A stretch of DNA of 46,105 nt, taken from Pseudomonadota bacterium. GTDB taxonomy: Bacteria; Pseudomonadota; Gammaproteobacteria; Burkholderiales; Burkholderiaceae_C. Position 1 is the first letter of the stretch; the number at the start of each line of letters is the position of its first letter. The translations under genes were made by a program, and so were the position numbers. Under the pieces are notes generated by a model, which searched no databases, was not told the origin of the DNA, and saw nothing but the letters and a program-made list of their open reading frames with translations. Of the stretch, positions 17,237 to 24,976 are shown piece by piece. The DNA lies in NCBI GenBank assembly GCA_018241325.1, contig JAFEEB010000009.1, positions 70,780-116,884 on the forward strand. Direction: 5' to 3'.

Positions 17237-17704
17237 TCAGGCGGCCAGGGCCTTTTGTGCGGTCTGCACCGCGGCAACGATGTTCTGGTAACCCGTGCAG
17301 CGGCACAGGTTGCCCTCCAGCAGGCTGCGGATTTCGCCCTCGGTGGCGCTGGGGTGGTGCCCCAGCAAATCGATCGTGCTCATCACCATGCCGGGCGTGC
17401 AGTAGCCGCACTGCAGGCCGTGGCATTCCTTGAAGGCCGCCTGCACCGGGTGCAGCGTGCCGTCGGGCTCGGCCACGCCCTCGATGGTGGTGATGTCCGC
17501 CCTTTGCATCTGCGCCACCAGCGTGTTGCAGGCCTTGATGGAGCGGCCATTGGCGATCACCGTGCAAGCGCCGCACTGGGCCGTGTCGCAGCCCACGTGC
17601 GTGCCCGTCAGGCGCAAATGCTCGCGAATGAACTGCACCAGCAGCGTGTTGGGCGGCACGTCGGCGGTCACCGCCTTGCCATTGACCTTGAGCTCGACTT
17701 TCAT
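17237..17704 (-). CDS. coxS: Molybdenum hydroxylase [2Fe-2S] small subunit (CoxS-like)
   Basis: A 155-residue protein from the ATG at 17704, with AAGGAG upstream; an upstream in-frame start is unconserved. Two [2Fe-2S] clusters are visible: the plant-type site in [16 protein letters not shown] with a further Cys in KACNTL, and the alpha-helical site in [11 protein letters not shown] and [13 protein letters not shown]. All eight ligands are present. It is the first gene of the cox-type operon and is read away from the regulator at 17850. Confidence 0.95.
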   Translation of the reverse strand: MKVELKVNGKAVTADVPPNTLLVQFIREHLRLTGTHVGCDTAQCGACTVIANGRSIKACNTLVAQMQRADITTIEGVAEPDGTLHPVQAAFKECHGLQCGYCTPGMVMSTIDLLGHHPSATEGEIRSLLEGNLCRCTGYQNIVAAVQTAQKALAA

Positions 17705-17758
17705 CGCGGGCGTCTCCTTGTCGTGGGGTTGTCCAATTGGCGTCAAAATGGCCATTCT

Positions 17759-17775
17759 TGGAACACGGCATTCCA
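17759..17775. promoter_or_regulatory. Candidate operator TGGAA-N7-TTCCA in the cox/regulator gap
   Basis: A perfect 5-bp inverted repeat with a 7-bp spacer, 17 bp in all, sits 55 bases upstream of coxS and 75 upstream of the regulator. A smaller palindrome ATTCTCAGAAT lies at 17820-17830. The position fits a regulator site; binding is inferred. Confidence 0.4.
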
Positions 17776-17849
17776 TGCGGCCTAGGCAAAACCCTTGGTT
17801 TATGGCAACCGGCTTGAATATTCTCAGAATGAGACACGGAGACACCGCG

Positions 17850-19019
17850 ATGACCGCCCTGCCCGCCTCTCAAGGCGACGCGCGCCTGCGCCAGATCGCC
17901 TTGGCACGGCAAAGCGTGCTGCTGGACGGCACCGAGCTGACCGAAGCCCTGGCCAGCGCTTGGCTGGACCGCGCCTGGATCATGCAGAGCTGGCGCCGCT
18001 GCCTGGCCCTGGGCCATCAGCCGCAGGCGCGCGTCGCCTTCGACCCGGTGCCCGCCAGTGCCCGCGCCAACGCGCAAGACGCCCACGCCGCCCTGCTGGC
18101 CGCCGCCCGGCCCGAGTTGCAGCGCCTGGCCGCCGCCATCGCGCCCATCCGCTACTTCGTGCTGCTGACCGACGCGCAGGGCTGCGTCATCGACACCGCC
18201 GGCGCCATCGACCACCGCAACCGCGCCATCCACGCCATTGCGCGCGTGGGTGTGGATTTGTCGGAGCGCAGCGTGGGCACCACCGCCATCGGCGCCGCCC
18301 TGGGCGAGCGCGCGCCCGTGTGGCTGCACCGCGGCGAGCACTTCTTCAACGACACCGCCGTCTACAGCTGCGCCGGCGCGCCCCTCTTCGGCCCCGACGG
18401 CGCCTGCCTGGGCATGATCGACGTCACCGGCGTGGACGCGCCCGAGCGCCCTGAGCTGAAGCATCTGGTCGCCCAATCGGCCCAAAGCATCGAAGACGCC
18501 CTGGTGCTGGCCCGCCCCCACGCCCTGCGCCTGCACCTGGCCTGGCCCGCCGGCTGGCGCGTGGCCGGCGGCGGCGAAGGCGCGGGCCTGCTGTGCCTGG
18601 ACGCCCACGGCCAGGTCACCGGCGCCAACGCCACCGCCCGCCAGATGCTGCCGGTCCTGCACGGCCTGGCCCACGGCCCCCTGCACGCCAGCGACTTGTT
18701 CGCCCTGCCCTGGGCCCAGTTGTTCGACCTGGCGCAGCGCCAAGGCGAAGCCGCCACCCTGCCCCTGTGGTCCGGCCTGCGCGTGCAGGTGGCCGCGCAA
18801 GCCGCTGTGGACCACCCGGCGCCAGGCGCGCCCGCCACCACCCGCACAGGCACCCCGCGCTCATTGAAGGCGGTGGAGACCGACCTGATCCACCAGGCCG
18901 TGCGCCAGGCCGGCGGCCGCGTGGCCGACGCCGCCCGGGCGCTTGGGGTGAGCCGGGCGACGGTTTATCGACGGCTTGGGGGGTCAGGCTCCAGCCGCCG
19001 GGATCGCGCGCCAGGCTGA
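17850..19019 (+). CDS. AcoR-like transcriptional regulator, GAF plus Fis-type HTH, no AAA+ domain
   Basis: A 389-residue protein from the ATG at 17850, preceded by GGAG. Residues about 70-230 form a GAF sensor with [31 protein letters not shown] and [13 protein letters not shown], typical of AcoR-type regulators. A second region (about 240-320) may be PAS-like. The last 50 residues carry a Fis-family helix-turn-helix: [26 protein letters not shown]. The central sigma-54-activating AAA+ domain that usually lies between sensor and HTH is absent: there is no Walker A and no GAFTGA. It is divergent from coxS with a 145-base gap and probably controls that operon, acting on ordinary promoters. Confidence 0.88.
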   Translation: MTALPASQGDARLRQIALARQSVLLDGTELTEALASAWLDRAWIMQSWRRCLALGHQPQARVAFDPVPASARANAQDAHAALLAAARPELQRLAAAIAPIRYFVLLTDAQGCVIDTAGAIDHRNRAIHAIARVGVDLSERSVGTTAIGAALGERAPVWLHRGEHFFNDTAVYSCAGAPLFGPDGACLGMIDVTGVDAPERPELKHLVAQSAQSIEDALVLARPHALRLHLAWPAGWRVAGGGEGAGLLCLDAHGQVTGANATARQMLPVLHGLAHGPLHASDLFALPWAQLFDLAQRQGEAATLPLWSGLRVQVAAQAAVDHPAPGAPATTRTGTPRSLKAVETDLIHQAVRQAGGRVADAARALGVSRATVYRRLGGSGSSRRDRAPG

Positions 19020-19354
19020 GCCGGCGTGCCCGAATACTCTGGGCAGCGGTTTACGAGAGAAATGCCATCATCCCTGCGCGGTGAAAACGTTCCCCCAATT
19101 CCATCTCCGCCATGTGGCACGGCTTGATCGGTCAGCAGGCCGAATCCTCCGTTCCTCACGGTTGATGAGCAGGATCAGGATCACACCCGGCAGCAGGAAG
19201 GGGCGCATCGTCATCTTTGATTTCTCTTACCATCCATCACCCCGAGCGTGCTGGTCATCCAGGCCTGCCGCCGACGAAGGTGCCCGGCGCTTGACGCCAA
19301 GCGCCTGCCCGTTGATTCGAGCGCTCGGCCCAATCCAACGACCCAAACTGACGC
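19020..19354. other. Gene-poor gap with a doubtful 48-codon minus-strand frame
   Basis: These 335 bases hold no convincing gene. On the minus strand, 19214 down to 19068 reads MTMRPFLLPGVILILLINRE and then unrelated basic residues to a stop. The first 18 residues look like a membrane helix of a small protein, so this may be the remnant of a broken gene. There is no good ribosome site and no conserved continuation, so I do not call it a gene. Confidence 0.35.
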
Positions 19355-19645
19355 ATGCCTGCCGCACTGTACAAAGACCTCTGGCTCTCGGGATCGATGC
19401 TCGCGGTCCTGGGCGTGTATGTGGCGCTGTTCTTCATTCGCCCGACCGGAGAGGGCTGGGGGTACGGCTGGAACATGGTGGCCTTCCTGTTGTATGCCTC
19501 GCCCGCCGCGCTGCTTGCCAGCGCGCTGGCGGGCTGGCGGTCCGGCAAGGTTGCAGGGGCCGCAAGAACCTTGGCACGGGTCACCGTGGCGGCGGGCCTG
19601 ATCTTTCCCGTCATTTGCTTCGTCGCGCTTCGAGCGAAAGCCTGA
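19355..19645 (+). CDS. Small membrane protein, unknown
   Basis: A 96-residue protein with three hydrophobic segments: about residues 10-28 (LWLSGSMLAVLGVYVALFF), 41-58 (VAFLLYASPAALLASALA) and 74-92 (ARVTVAAGLIFPVICFVAL). It ends KA. Codon use is normal for the window, which supports a real gene, but the ribosome site is weak. I do not recognise the family. It is followed by a repeat copy at 19684-19738. Confidence 0.55.
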   Translation: MPAALYKDLWLSGSMLAVLGVYVALFFIRPTGEGWGYGWNMVAFLLYASPAALLASALAGWRSGKVAGAARTLARVTVAAGLIFPVICFVALRAKA

Positions 19646-19683
19646 CGGCCAGGCGGATCGCCGCGCGGAAAACTCAAGCATCT

Positions 19684-19738
19684 GGCCGCCCAGCGCACGT
19701 CCACCCAGCGCCGACAGCTATAACATTGATAGTATTTC
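19684..19738 (-). repeat. ATAGCT-type dispersed repeat, copy 3, minus orientation
   Basis: Read on the minus strand: TATCAATGTTATAGCTGTC, then GGCGCTGGG and GTGCGCTGGGCGGCC. It shows the ATAGCT core and the GCGCT pair at the right spacing, but is degenerate. It occupies much of the gap between two small membrane protein genes. Confidence 0.5.
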
Positions 19739-19853
19739 GACCCGGCGCTCGGTGCCCGCCGCACCGCTTGCGCTAGCATCGCGGTCGGGCTGGCGGCCCA
19801 CGGCAAACGGCCCGCCTCGTTCCTTCACCCACTCACCGCGATCACGATCCCGC

Positions 19854-20327
19854 ATGTACTACGCCATCGTCGGCACCTTCATGCTCCTGCTGCCGCTGCT
19901 TTCCATCGCGGCGGAGTCGCTGGCCTTCGGGGCGCCGCTGGATGCCGCGCTCGTCGCCAAGTGGTTTGCCTTCTGGGCCGTCGGCTGGCGCCTGCTGCTG
20001 GCCGGCTGCAAGCAGGTGGCCCAGCCGCGCTATACGGCACGCGAGATTCTGGGCCTGAAGTCGGACGAGTCGCTGATCCTGGTGCGCGAGCTCGGCTTTG
20101 CCAATGTCGCCATCGGGCTGGTGGGCGTGCTCAGTCTGTGGCTGCCGTCCTGGCGGCTGGCCGGTGCGTTTGCTGGCGGCGTGTTCTACGGCCTGGCGGG
20201 CGTCATGCATGCCGTGCAGGGCCACCGCAATCGGCTGGAGAACGTTGCCATGGTGTCCGACCTCGGTGCTTGCGCGGTGCTGCTCGGCGCGTGCCTGCTG
20301 GTGCTGGGGCAGCGCGGTGCGGCCTGA
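19854..20327 (+). CDS. Membrane protein, about four helices, unknown
   Basis: A 157-residue protein from ATG 19854 (MYYAIVGTFMLLLPLLSIAAE). Hydrophobic segments at about 4-20, 36-50, 82-115 and 133-150. The middle has a polar stretch KQVAQPRYTAREILGLKSDE and the helix ELGFANVAIGLVGVLSLWLPSW. It may belong to the DUF6790-type membrane proteins, but I am not sure. A histidine-containing motif MHAVQGHRNRLENVAMVSD follows. The next gene, an MliC-type lipoprotein, starts 39 bases later. Confidence 0.7.
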   Translation: MYYAIVGTFMLLLPLLSIAAESLAFGAPLDAALVAKWFAFWAVGWRLLLAGCKQVAQPRYTAREILGLKSDESLILVRELGFANVAIGLVGVLSLWLPSWRLAGAFAGGVFYGLAGVMHAVQGHRNRLENVAMVSDLGACAVLLGACLLVLGQRGAA

Positions 20328-20366
20328 CGTCGCACTGGGCCTTTTTCAAACCCCCCGGAAAGAACC

Positions 20367-20687
20367 ATGAAAGCACTGATCACCGCAGCAGCCATCGCCT
20401 GCGTCACCGCCGCTTGCGCCTCCAAACCGTCCGTCAACGACCCTTCCGCAGGGGGCCGGGACGTGGCCTTTGCCTGCACCAATGGCGAAGAGCTGTCGGT
20501 CCGATTCTTTCTTGCGCAGGGCCGCGCGGTGCTGCTGCGCCAGGGGCAAAGCATCGAGCTGCCGCAGCAACCCAGCGGCTCGGGTTTTATTTATTCCAAC
20601 GGCCCCAACACCATTCGCGGCAAAGGCGCTGACCTGACGGTGGAGATCGGCCGCATGGTGCCGCTCCAGTGCAAGGCCAAGGAGTGA
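20367..20687 (+). CDS. mliC: MliC-family C-type lysozyme inhibitor lipoprotein
   Basis: A 106-residue protein with a short signal segment (MKALITAAAIACVTAAC), the likely lipidated Cys at position 17 in an imperfect lipobox. The mature part matches MliC: FACTNGEELSVRFF, VLLRQGQSIELPQQPSGSGF, and GKGADLTVEIG ... PLQCKA, with the two Cys that form the family disulfide. MliC blocks host C-type lysozyme at the outer membrane or periplasm. A purine-rich GGAAAGAACC precedes the start. Confidence 0.85.
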   Translation: MKALITAAAIACVTAACASKPSVNDPSAGGRDVAFACTNGEELSVRFFLAQGRAVLLRQGQSIELPQQPSGSGFIYSNGPNTIRGKGADLTVEIGRMVPLQCKAKE

Positions 20688-20767
20688 ATCGCTGAACGAT
20701 TCCGTTGCGCGGCATGTAGCGCTCGAGTTCGGACGATCCGCAGTGCGGCCATCGGTCCGGTCGCAGT

Positions 20768-20795
20768 GGGGCCGCTGGCGCTTGGGTGCGGCCCC
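20768..20795. terminator. Hairpin between converging mliC and DUF3014 genes
   Basis: GGGGCCGC and GCGGCCCC arms of 8 bp flank a 12-base loop in the 121-base convergent gap. No T-run follows on either strand, so intrinsic termination is uncertain. Confidence 0.35.
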
Positions 20796-20808
20796 TGGGT
20801 GCGCCCGC

Positions 20809-21714
20809 TTAATCGGCCTTGGCTTTGGCCACGGCGCCAGTGGCCACACGGCGGCGCAGCTCGCTCATCACGGCCTTCAGGCGGCGGGCGTTGTCGGGGC
20901 CCATGCGCACCAGCATCTTCTGCCCGCTGGACAGGGCCTGCAGCGCTGGGTCGGCGTATTCGTAGCGCACCCAGGGCCGGGTGGACGGGACCTCGCCCTT
21001 GACCTGCGTGAGCTGCACGGCCACCGGCCCGGTGGGCACGGGCGTGGCCAGCAACTGGTCCAGCACGGCCACCAGGCGGTTGTTGAAGTAGCGCCCGGGG
21101 TAGCCCAACTCTTCATACGCGGTCTGGAACAGCGGGTAGAGCCGGGCGTAGAGCTTGACCGCCGCATCCAGCGGCACGCTCTCGGCGAAGGCCACGAAGG
21201 CGTGATAGCGCGCGGCGTTGGCGGGGGCGATGGTCTGGGTCGGCGCGTCGGCGGCGCCCGCCACCTCGAAGCGGCCGGGCGCGGGTTGCACCGGCCACAG
21301 GCGGGCGGGCGCGTAGGGCTGCGCCAGGTTGTCCACGGTGGCGACGGCGCGGCGCACAAAGCCGTCCAGTTGCAGAAAGCTGGCCACGCGCTGCGCGCCC
21401 AGCAATTGCCGCAGCGCTTGGGCGACGTGCGCGTCGGAATCGGCCAGCGCGGGCAAGGCGGTGTCGGCCGGGGCCAGCGCGTCGACGGGGTTGTCGGGCT
21501 CCGAGGCCTGGGTCATGGGCGCGGACGCACCATCGTCGGGCGTCGACGCGGGTGCCGACGCCTCGGCCGCCGGCTGCGGCGCCGGGGTGTGGGCGGGCCG
21601 CCACCCGAACCACCACGCCGCACCCAAGACCGCCGCGGCCATCACGACCCAGCCAACCCAGGCTGACGAGGACTGCCGGGGGGGATGGAAATCAACGGGG
21701 TCTTTCTCGGGCAT
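20809..21714 (-). CDS. DUF3014 domain protein, membrane-anchored
   Basis: A 301-residue protein from the ATG at 21714 (MPEKDPVDFHPP). One N-terminal membrane helix (AWVGWVVMAAAVLGAAWWFGW, about residues 17-37) is followed by an Ala/Pro/Asp-rich linker and then a folded domain of the DUF3014 family: LRQLLGAQRVASFLQLDGFVRR and DNLAQPYAP, then PGRF and YARLYPLFQTAYEELGYPG. The function is unknown. It is probably a periplasmic domain on a cytoplasmic-membrane anchor. An in-frame start 57 bases upstream adds no recognisable sequence. Confidence 0.82.
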   Translation of the reverse strand: MPEKDPVDFHPPRQSSSAWVGWVVMAAAVLGAAWWFGWRPAHTPAPQPAAEASAPASTPDDGASAPMTQASEPDNPVDALAPADTALPALADSDAHVAQALRQLLGAQRVASFLQLDGFVRRAVATVDNLAQPYAPARLWPVQPAPGRFEVAGAADAPTQTIAPANAARYHAFVAFAESVPLDAAVKLYARLYPLFQTAYEELGYPGRYFNNRLVAVLDQLLATPVPTGPVAVQLTQVKGEVPSTRPWVRYEYADPALQALSSGQKMLVRMGPDNARRLKAVMSELRRRVATGAVAKAKAD

Positions 21715-21794
21715 CTCGATCCTTTGCGCTGTAGTGGCTGCGCGGCGCGGGCCCGCCAAAGCAGGCCGCAAGCCGCGCCGACGTCACGCCAACT

Positions 21795-21830
21795 TTAAAA
21801 TTGATAGCGCGTTGCGCTTGATCCGCCCAT
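21795..21830 (+). repeat. ATAGCT-type dispersed repeat, copy 4 (first half only)
   Basis: AAAATTGATAGCGCGTTGCGCTTGATCC matches the first half of the family (AAAATTGATAGC..GTTGCGCTTG). The second half is not present. It lies in the 227-base divergent gap between the DUF3014 gene and arfB. Confidence 0.55.
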
Positions 21831-21998
21831 GGTATTGCCTCGAAGGCATCATGGCCGGCCTGGCTACAGCAGCTTACGCGGTTTACATGCCGCAGGGCGA
21901 TCGCCGCTCGAGCGCAGGCGGGTGCCGGTTGTGCACGCGTTGGCGTTGTATAACGCAGGGCAGCGCGTATTGGCCCCGCACCGCGCGATGGTTCCGCC

Positions 21999-22397
21999 AT
22001 GCCCTGCCCCATCCCCCTTCATGAAATCGAGTTCAGCGACGTGCGCGCCCAAGGGCCGGGCGGGCAGAACGTCAACAAGGTGTCCAGCGCGGTTCACCTG
22101 CGCTTCGACATCGGGCGTTCGTCGCTGCCGCCGGCGATCAAGCACAGACTGCTGGCCCTGCCGGACCAGCGCGTCACCCGGGAAGGCGTCATCGTCATCA
22201 AGGCGCAGACCTCGCGCAGCCGCACCCGCAACCGCGCCGAGGCGCTGGCGCGCCTGCACGCGCTGGTTGCCGAAGCCGCGCACGTGCAGCCCCTGCGCCG
22301 CGCCACCCAGCCCACCCGCGCCTCCCGGCTGCGCCGCCTGGAGAGCAAGGCAATGCGCTCGAGCCTCAAATCCGCCCGCGGCAAGCCGCAAATTTAA
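21999..22397 (+). CDS. arfB: Alternative ribosome-rescue factor ArfB (peptidyl-tRNA hydrolase)
   Basis: A 132-residue protein with the release-factor catalytic loop GPGGQNVNKVSSAVHLRFD (GGQ at 21-23) and the basic C-terminal tail (LRRATQPTRASRLRRLESKA) that ArfB inserts into the empty mRNA channel of stalled ribosomes. It lacks the codon-recognition domains of RF1 and RF2, as expected for ArfB. Its TAA stop lies inside the first unit of a 17-bp tandem repeat (22390-22423). No second release factor gene is nearby. Confidence 0.9.
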   Translation: MPCPIPLHEIEFSDVRAQGPGGQNVNKVSSAVHLRFDIGRSSLPPAIKHRLLALPDQRVTREGVIVIKAQTSRSRTRNRAEALARLHALVAEAAHVQPLRRATQPTRASRLRRLESKAMRSSLKSARGKPQI

Positions 22398-22423
22398 ATG
22401 GGGTCGAAATTTAAATGGGGTCG
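22390..22423. repeat. Perfect 17-bp tandem duplication after arfB
   Basis: Two back-to-back copies of AAATTTAAATGGGGTCG. The first holds the arfB stop codon. AATGGGGTC motifs of this kind often border REP-transposase-linked sequences (recalled knowledge), but no transposase is present here. Confidence 0.8.
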
Positions 22424-22466
22424 GATCAACATTGTTACGAATACGCCAACTGACTTTGGAGACATC

Positions 22467-22847
22467 ATGACGGACCGACTCTTTGTCTACGGCACGTTGG
22501 CGCCGGGACGGCCGAATGCGCACGTGCTCGCCGACGTGCCTGGCACGTGGGAGAGCGCGACGGTGCGGGGCACGCTCGTGCAGGACGGCTGGGGCGCGGC
22601 GGCCGGCTACCCGGGCATCGTGCCCACCGAGGCGGGCGACGAGGTGCACGGGTTGGTTTTCAGCTCGCCCCAGATGGCGGCGCACTGGGGTCGGCTGGAC
22701 GCGTTCGAGGGGCCGGGCTACGTGCGGGTGCTCGTCACCGCACGCCTGGCGAGCGGCACTGCGGTGGATGCGTACGTGTACGCCCTCGCTGGCTCGCCAA
22801 CGGGGCGTCCCGACGCCGCTGGATCTGCCGACGATACCCGCCGATGA
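22467..22847 (+). CDS. Gamma-glutamylcyclotransferase-like (AIG2/GGCT fold) protein
   Basis: A 126-residue protein with the fold's hallmark YGTLAPGRPN at residues 8-17 and the acidic residue in DAFEGPGYVRVLV where the catalytic Glu of gamma-glutamylcyclotransferases sits. TTTGGAGAC precedes the ATG. The C-terminal tail after YALAGSP is not conserved. Its stop overlaps the next gene by four bases (ATGA). Activity on gamma-glutamyl amines or dipeptides is inferred from the family only. Confidence 0.82.
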   Translation: MTDRLFVYGTLAPGRPNAHVLADVPGTWESATVRGTLVQDGWGAAAGYPGIVPTEAGDEVHGLVFSSPQMAAHWGRLDAFEGPGYVRVLVTARLASGTAVDAYVYALAGSPTGRPDAAGSADDTRR

Positions 22848-23104
22848 GACGCACAAGACTGCTTTGGCTTTCGCTTGCGCTGGGCGCACTGGCGCTGGCA
22901 GCCGGGGCAACTTTTGGCGCGGAGTGGGTTTTCAGCCCCGGCATTCTGCTGACCGCCCCGATCGGGTGGCTGGGGATTCACGTCGATCCGCTGAGCCTTG
23001 CCGCCTTTCTGGCAACGCTCGTGCTGGTCTGGGTCGGCTCGTGGCTGGCGTGGAGTGCGGCGGCCTTCCTGGTCCTTTGCGTTTGGCGCCACCTTTCGGC
23101 ATGA
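22844..23104 (+). CDS. Small two-helix membrane protein, unknown
   Basis: An 86-residue protein whose ATG overlaps the stop of the gene before it. Hydrophobic segments lie at about residues 6-26 (LLWLSLALGALALAAGATFG) and 52-80 (LAAFLATLVLVWVGSWLAWS). It has a cluster of basic residues at the N-terminus (MRRTRL). No family is recognised. Coupling to the GGCT-like protein suggests a shared function or just a shared transcript. Confidence 0.6.
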   Translation: MRRTRLLWLSLALGALALAAGATFGAEWVFSPGILLTAPIGWLGIHVDPLSLAAFLATLVLVWVGSWLAWSAAAFLVLCVWRHLSA

Positions 23105-23220
23105 AGGGGAGCGCCAGCCGGCGTGCATGGGCAAACACGGCCCATCAAACGTCGCCTCGGTCGCCGGTACCGCCGGGGTTTCCCAAATCGCGCCGCAGCG
23201 GTCCGTGCACCAGCCGGGCA

Positions 23221-23256
23221 AGAAAAAACCCCGCTACATTTTGAGTAGCAGGGTTT
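23221..23256 (-). terminator. Rho-independent terminator of tRNA-Lys
   Basis: On the minus strand: AAACCCTGCTAC, a 7-base loop, GTAGCGGGGTTT, then TTTTCT. The stem has 12 pairs with one G-T. It ends 13 bases beyond the tRNA 3' end. Confidence 0.85.
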
Positions 23257-23268
23257 CCTTGATGTATC

Positions 23269-23344
23269 TGGTGGGCCCTGAGTGACTCGAACACTCGACC
23301 TACGGATTAAGAGTCCGCTGCTCTACCAACTGAGCTAAGAGCCC
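23269..23344 (-). tRNA. tRNA-Lys(CUU)
   Basis: A 76-nt tRNA on the minus strand with an acceptor stem GGGCTCT/AGGGCCC, D arm TAGCTCAGTTGGTAGAGCA, anticodon stem-loop GCGGA-CTCTTAA-TCCGT (anticodon CUU), T arm with TTCGAGT, and an encoded 3' CCA. All stems pair. It would read AAG lysine codons. Confidence 0.97.
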
Positions 23345-23380
23345 GAATTTCGTCCGACGTCCGAAAATTCGTAGCCTGCG

Positions 23381-23410
23381 ATTGTACTGTGGATTGAAGG
23401 GGTGGCGCAA
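23381..23410 (-). promoter_or_regulatory. Sigma-70 promoter for tRNA-Lys
   Basis: On the minus strand TTGCGC (-35) and TACAAT (-10; 5 of 6) are 18 bases apart. Transcription would begin about 30 bases before the tRNA. Confidence 0.5.
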
Positions 23411-23619
23411 CCACAGCGCAGCGCGCGCCGATTCGGGTCGCACCGATCGATGCCCCGGCCGGTACGGGCAGCGTGCCGTGCCGCCGCACGCTCGCCGACC
23501 GGCCCCCGCGTATCATCTTCTCGTCTGCCGGATGCACGACCGGGGTTGGGCGCGGATCGATATGCCGCCTTTCCCTCGGCCGGCCAATGCGCTGCGTGTC
23601 CGGCCGTCTGAAGTGACCC

Positions 23620-24963
23620 ATGCGAAGCCAAGTCAACCCTTTTCGCCATGGATTTCCCCTGTGCGCAGCCATGGCGCTGGGCATGATGTGCGCCTCCATG
23701 CCCAGTGGCGCTCAGGCTGAAAAGCCGGTTCTGTCGGCGCAGGAGAGCGATCCCGTCCGGATGGGCTGGATGCAGGGCTTTCCGCCGCTGAAGGACCGGC
23801 AGCTGCGCTTTGCCGACGGCTCGTTCTTCGAGTTTCCGGCCATGCGCTGGAGCGTGGTGCACATGAGCGAGTTCATGCCCGTGGTCAGCGTCTCGCGCGG
23901 CCTGCGCGCGCCCGATCCGCTGCCCTATCGCCTCGATCCGCGCATCGATGTCATCGCGTTCCGCCCGACAAACGCGGACACGGACATGACCTGGGAAGAA
24001 TCGCTGTGGCAGAACTACACCGATGGCATCGTGATCCTGCATCAGGGTCGCATCGTCCATGAAAGGTACTTCGGCGCGCTGGCGGCGGACCGTAGGCACG
24101 CCGCGATGTCGGTGACCAAGTCCCTCACCGGCACGCTGGGCGCGGTGCTGGTGGCCGAGGGCACGCTGGATGAGAACAAACGGGTGGCCGACTACATCCC
24201 CGAGCTCGCGGACTCGGCCTTTGGCGATGCGACGGTGCGCCAGGTCCTGGACATGACCACGGCGCTCCAATTCAGCGAAGACTACGCCGACCCCAAGGCC
24301 GAGATCTGGCAGTACTCGGCCGCGGGCAACCCCTTGCCCAAGCCCAAGGGATACGCAGGCCCCGTCGGCTACCACGCGGCGCTGCAAACGATCAAAAAGG
24401 GCGGCGTGCACGGCGAGGCGTTTGGCTACAAGACGCCCAATGCGGACGTGATGGGCTGGCTGGTGGCCCGTGCCAGCGGCAAGCCGGTGGGCGAGCTGCT
24501 GGCCGAGCGCGTATGGCGCCGGATCGGCATGGAGCAGGATGCCTATTGCTCGGTGGACGAGCTGGGCACGCCGTTTGCCGGTGGCGGCTTCAACGCCGGC
24601 CTGCGCGACATGGCGCGCTTTGGCGAGCTGATTCGCAACCAGGGGCGCTGGCGCGGCGAGCAGATCCTGCCCGCCCGCGCTATCGAAGACATCGCCCGTG
24701 GCGGCAGCAAGGCGGCGTTTGCGCGGTCGGACCACCCCGAATTGCCCGGCTGGTCGTATCGCGACATGTGGTGGCACACGGCCAACGCGCACGGCGCCTT
24801 CGCGGCGCGTGGCGTGCATGGGCAAACCATCTACATCGACCCGGTGGCGGAGATGGTGATCGTGCGATTTGCCTCGCACCCCGTCGCCGCCAACAGCGCC
24901 AACGACCCGACCTCGCTGCCGGCCTACGAGGCCGTGGCGCGCCATCTGATGGGGCGCAAATAG
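23620..24963 (+). CDS. Secreted serine hydrolase, beta-lactamase class C / NylB-like
   Basis: A 447-residue protein with a signal peptide (basic MRSQVNPFRHG, hydrophobic stretch, cleavage near GAQAEK). The catalytic motif S-x-x-K is in MSVTKS (Ser164, Lys167). YSAAGNP holds the Tyr of the Y-x-N/S motif, and HGQTIYIDP takes the place of KTG. MWWHTANAHGAF near the end resembles 6-aminohexanoate-dimer hydrolase (NylB) relatives. The substrate is unknown: family members act as esterases, amidases or peptidases. It is convergent with prmB, 13 bases apart. Confidence 0.85.
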   Translation: MRSQVNPFRHGFPLCAAMALGMMCASMPSGAQAEKPVLSAQESDPVRMGWMQGFPPLKDRQLRFADGSFFEFPAMRWSVVHMSEFMPVVSVSRGLRAPDPLPYRLDPRIDVIAFRPTNADTDMTWEESLWQNYTDGIVILHQGRIVHERYFGALAADRRHAAMSVTKSLTGTLGAVLVAEGTLDENKRVADYIPELADSAFGDATVRQVLDMTTALQFSEDYADPKAEIWQYSAAGNPLPKPKGYAGPVGYHAALQTIKKGGVHGEAFGYKTPNADVMGWLVARASGKPVGELLAERVWRRIGMEQDAYCSVDELGTPFAGGGFNAGLRDMARFGELIRNQGRWRGEQILPARAIEDIARGGSKAAFARSDHPELPGWSYRDMWWHTANAHGAFAARGVHGQTIYIDPVAEMVIVRFASHPVAANSANDPTSLPAYEAVARHLMGRK

Positions 24964-24976
24964 GCTGGTGCGCCAC

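Noticed and set aside
17740-17756. Sigma-54-like TGGCC-N-GC match upstream of coxS, and a similar one at 17802 on the plus strand
   Set aside because: Only the GG/GC dinucleotides fit, the -12 element is poor, and the adjacent regulator has no sigma-54 activation domain.
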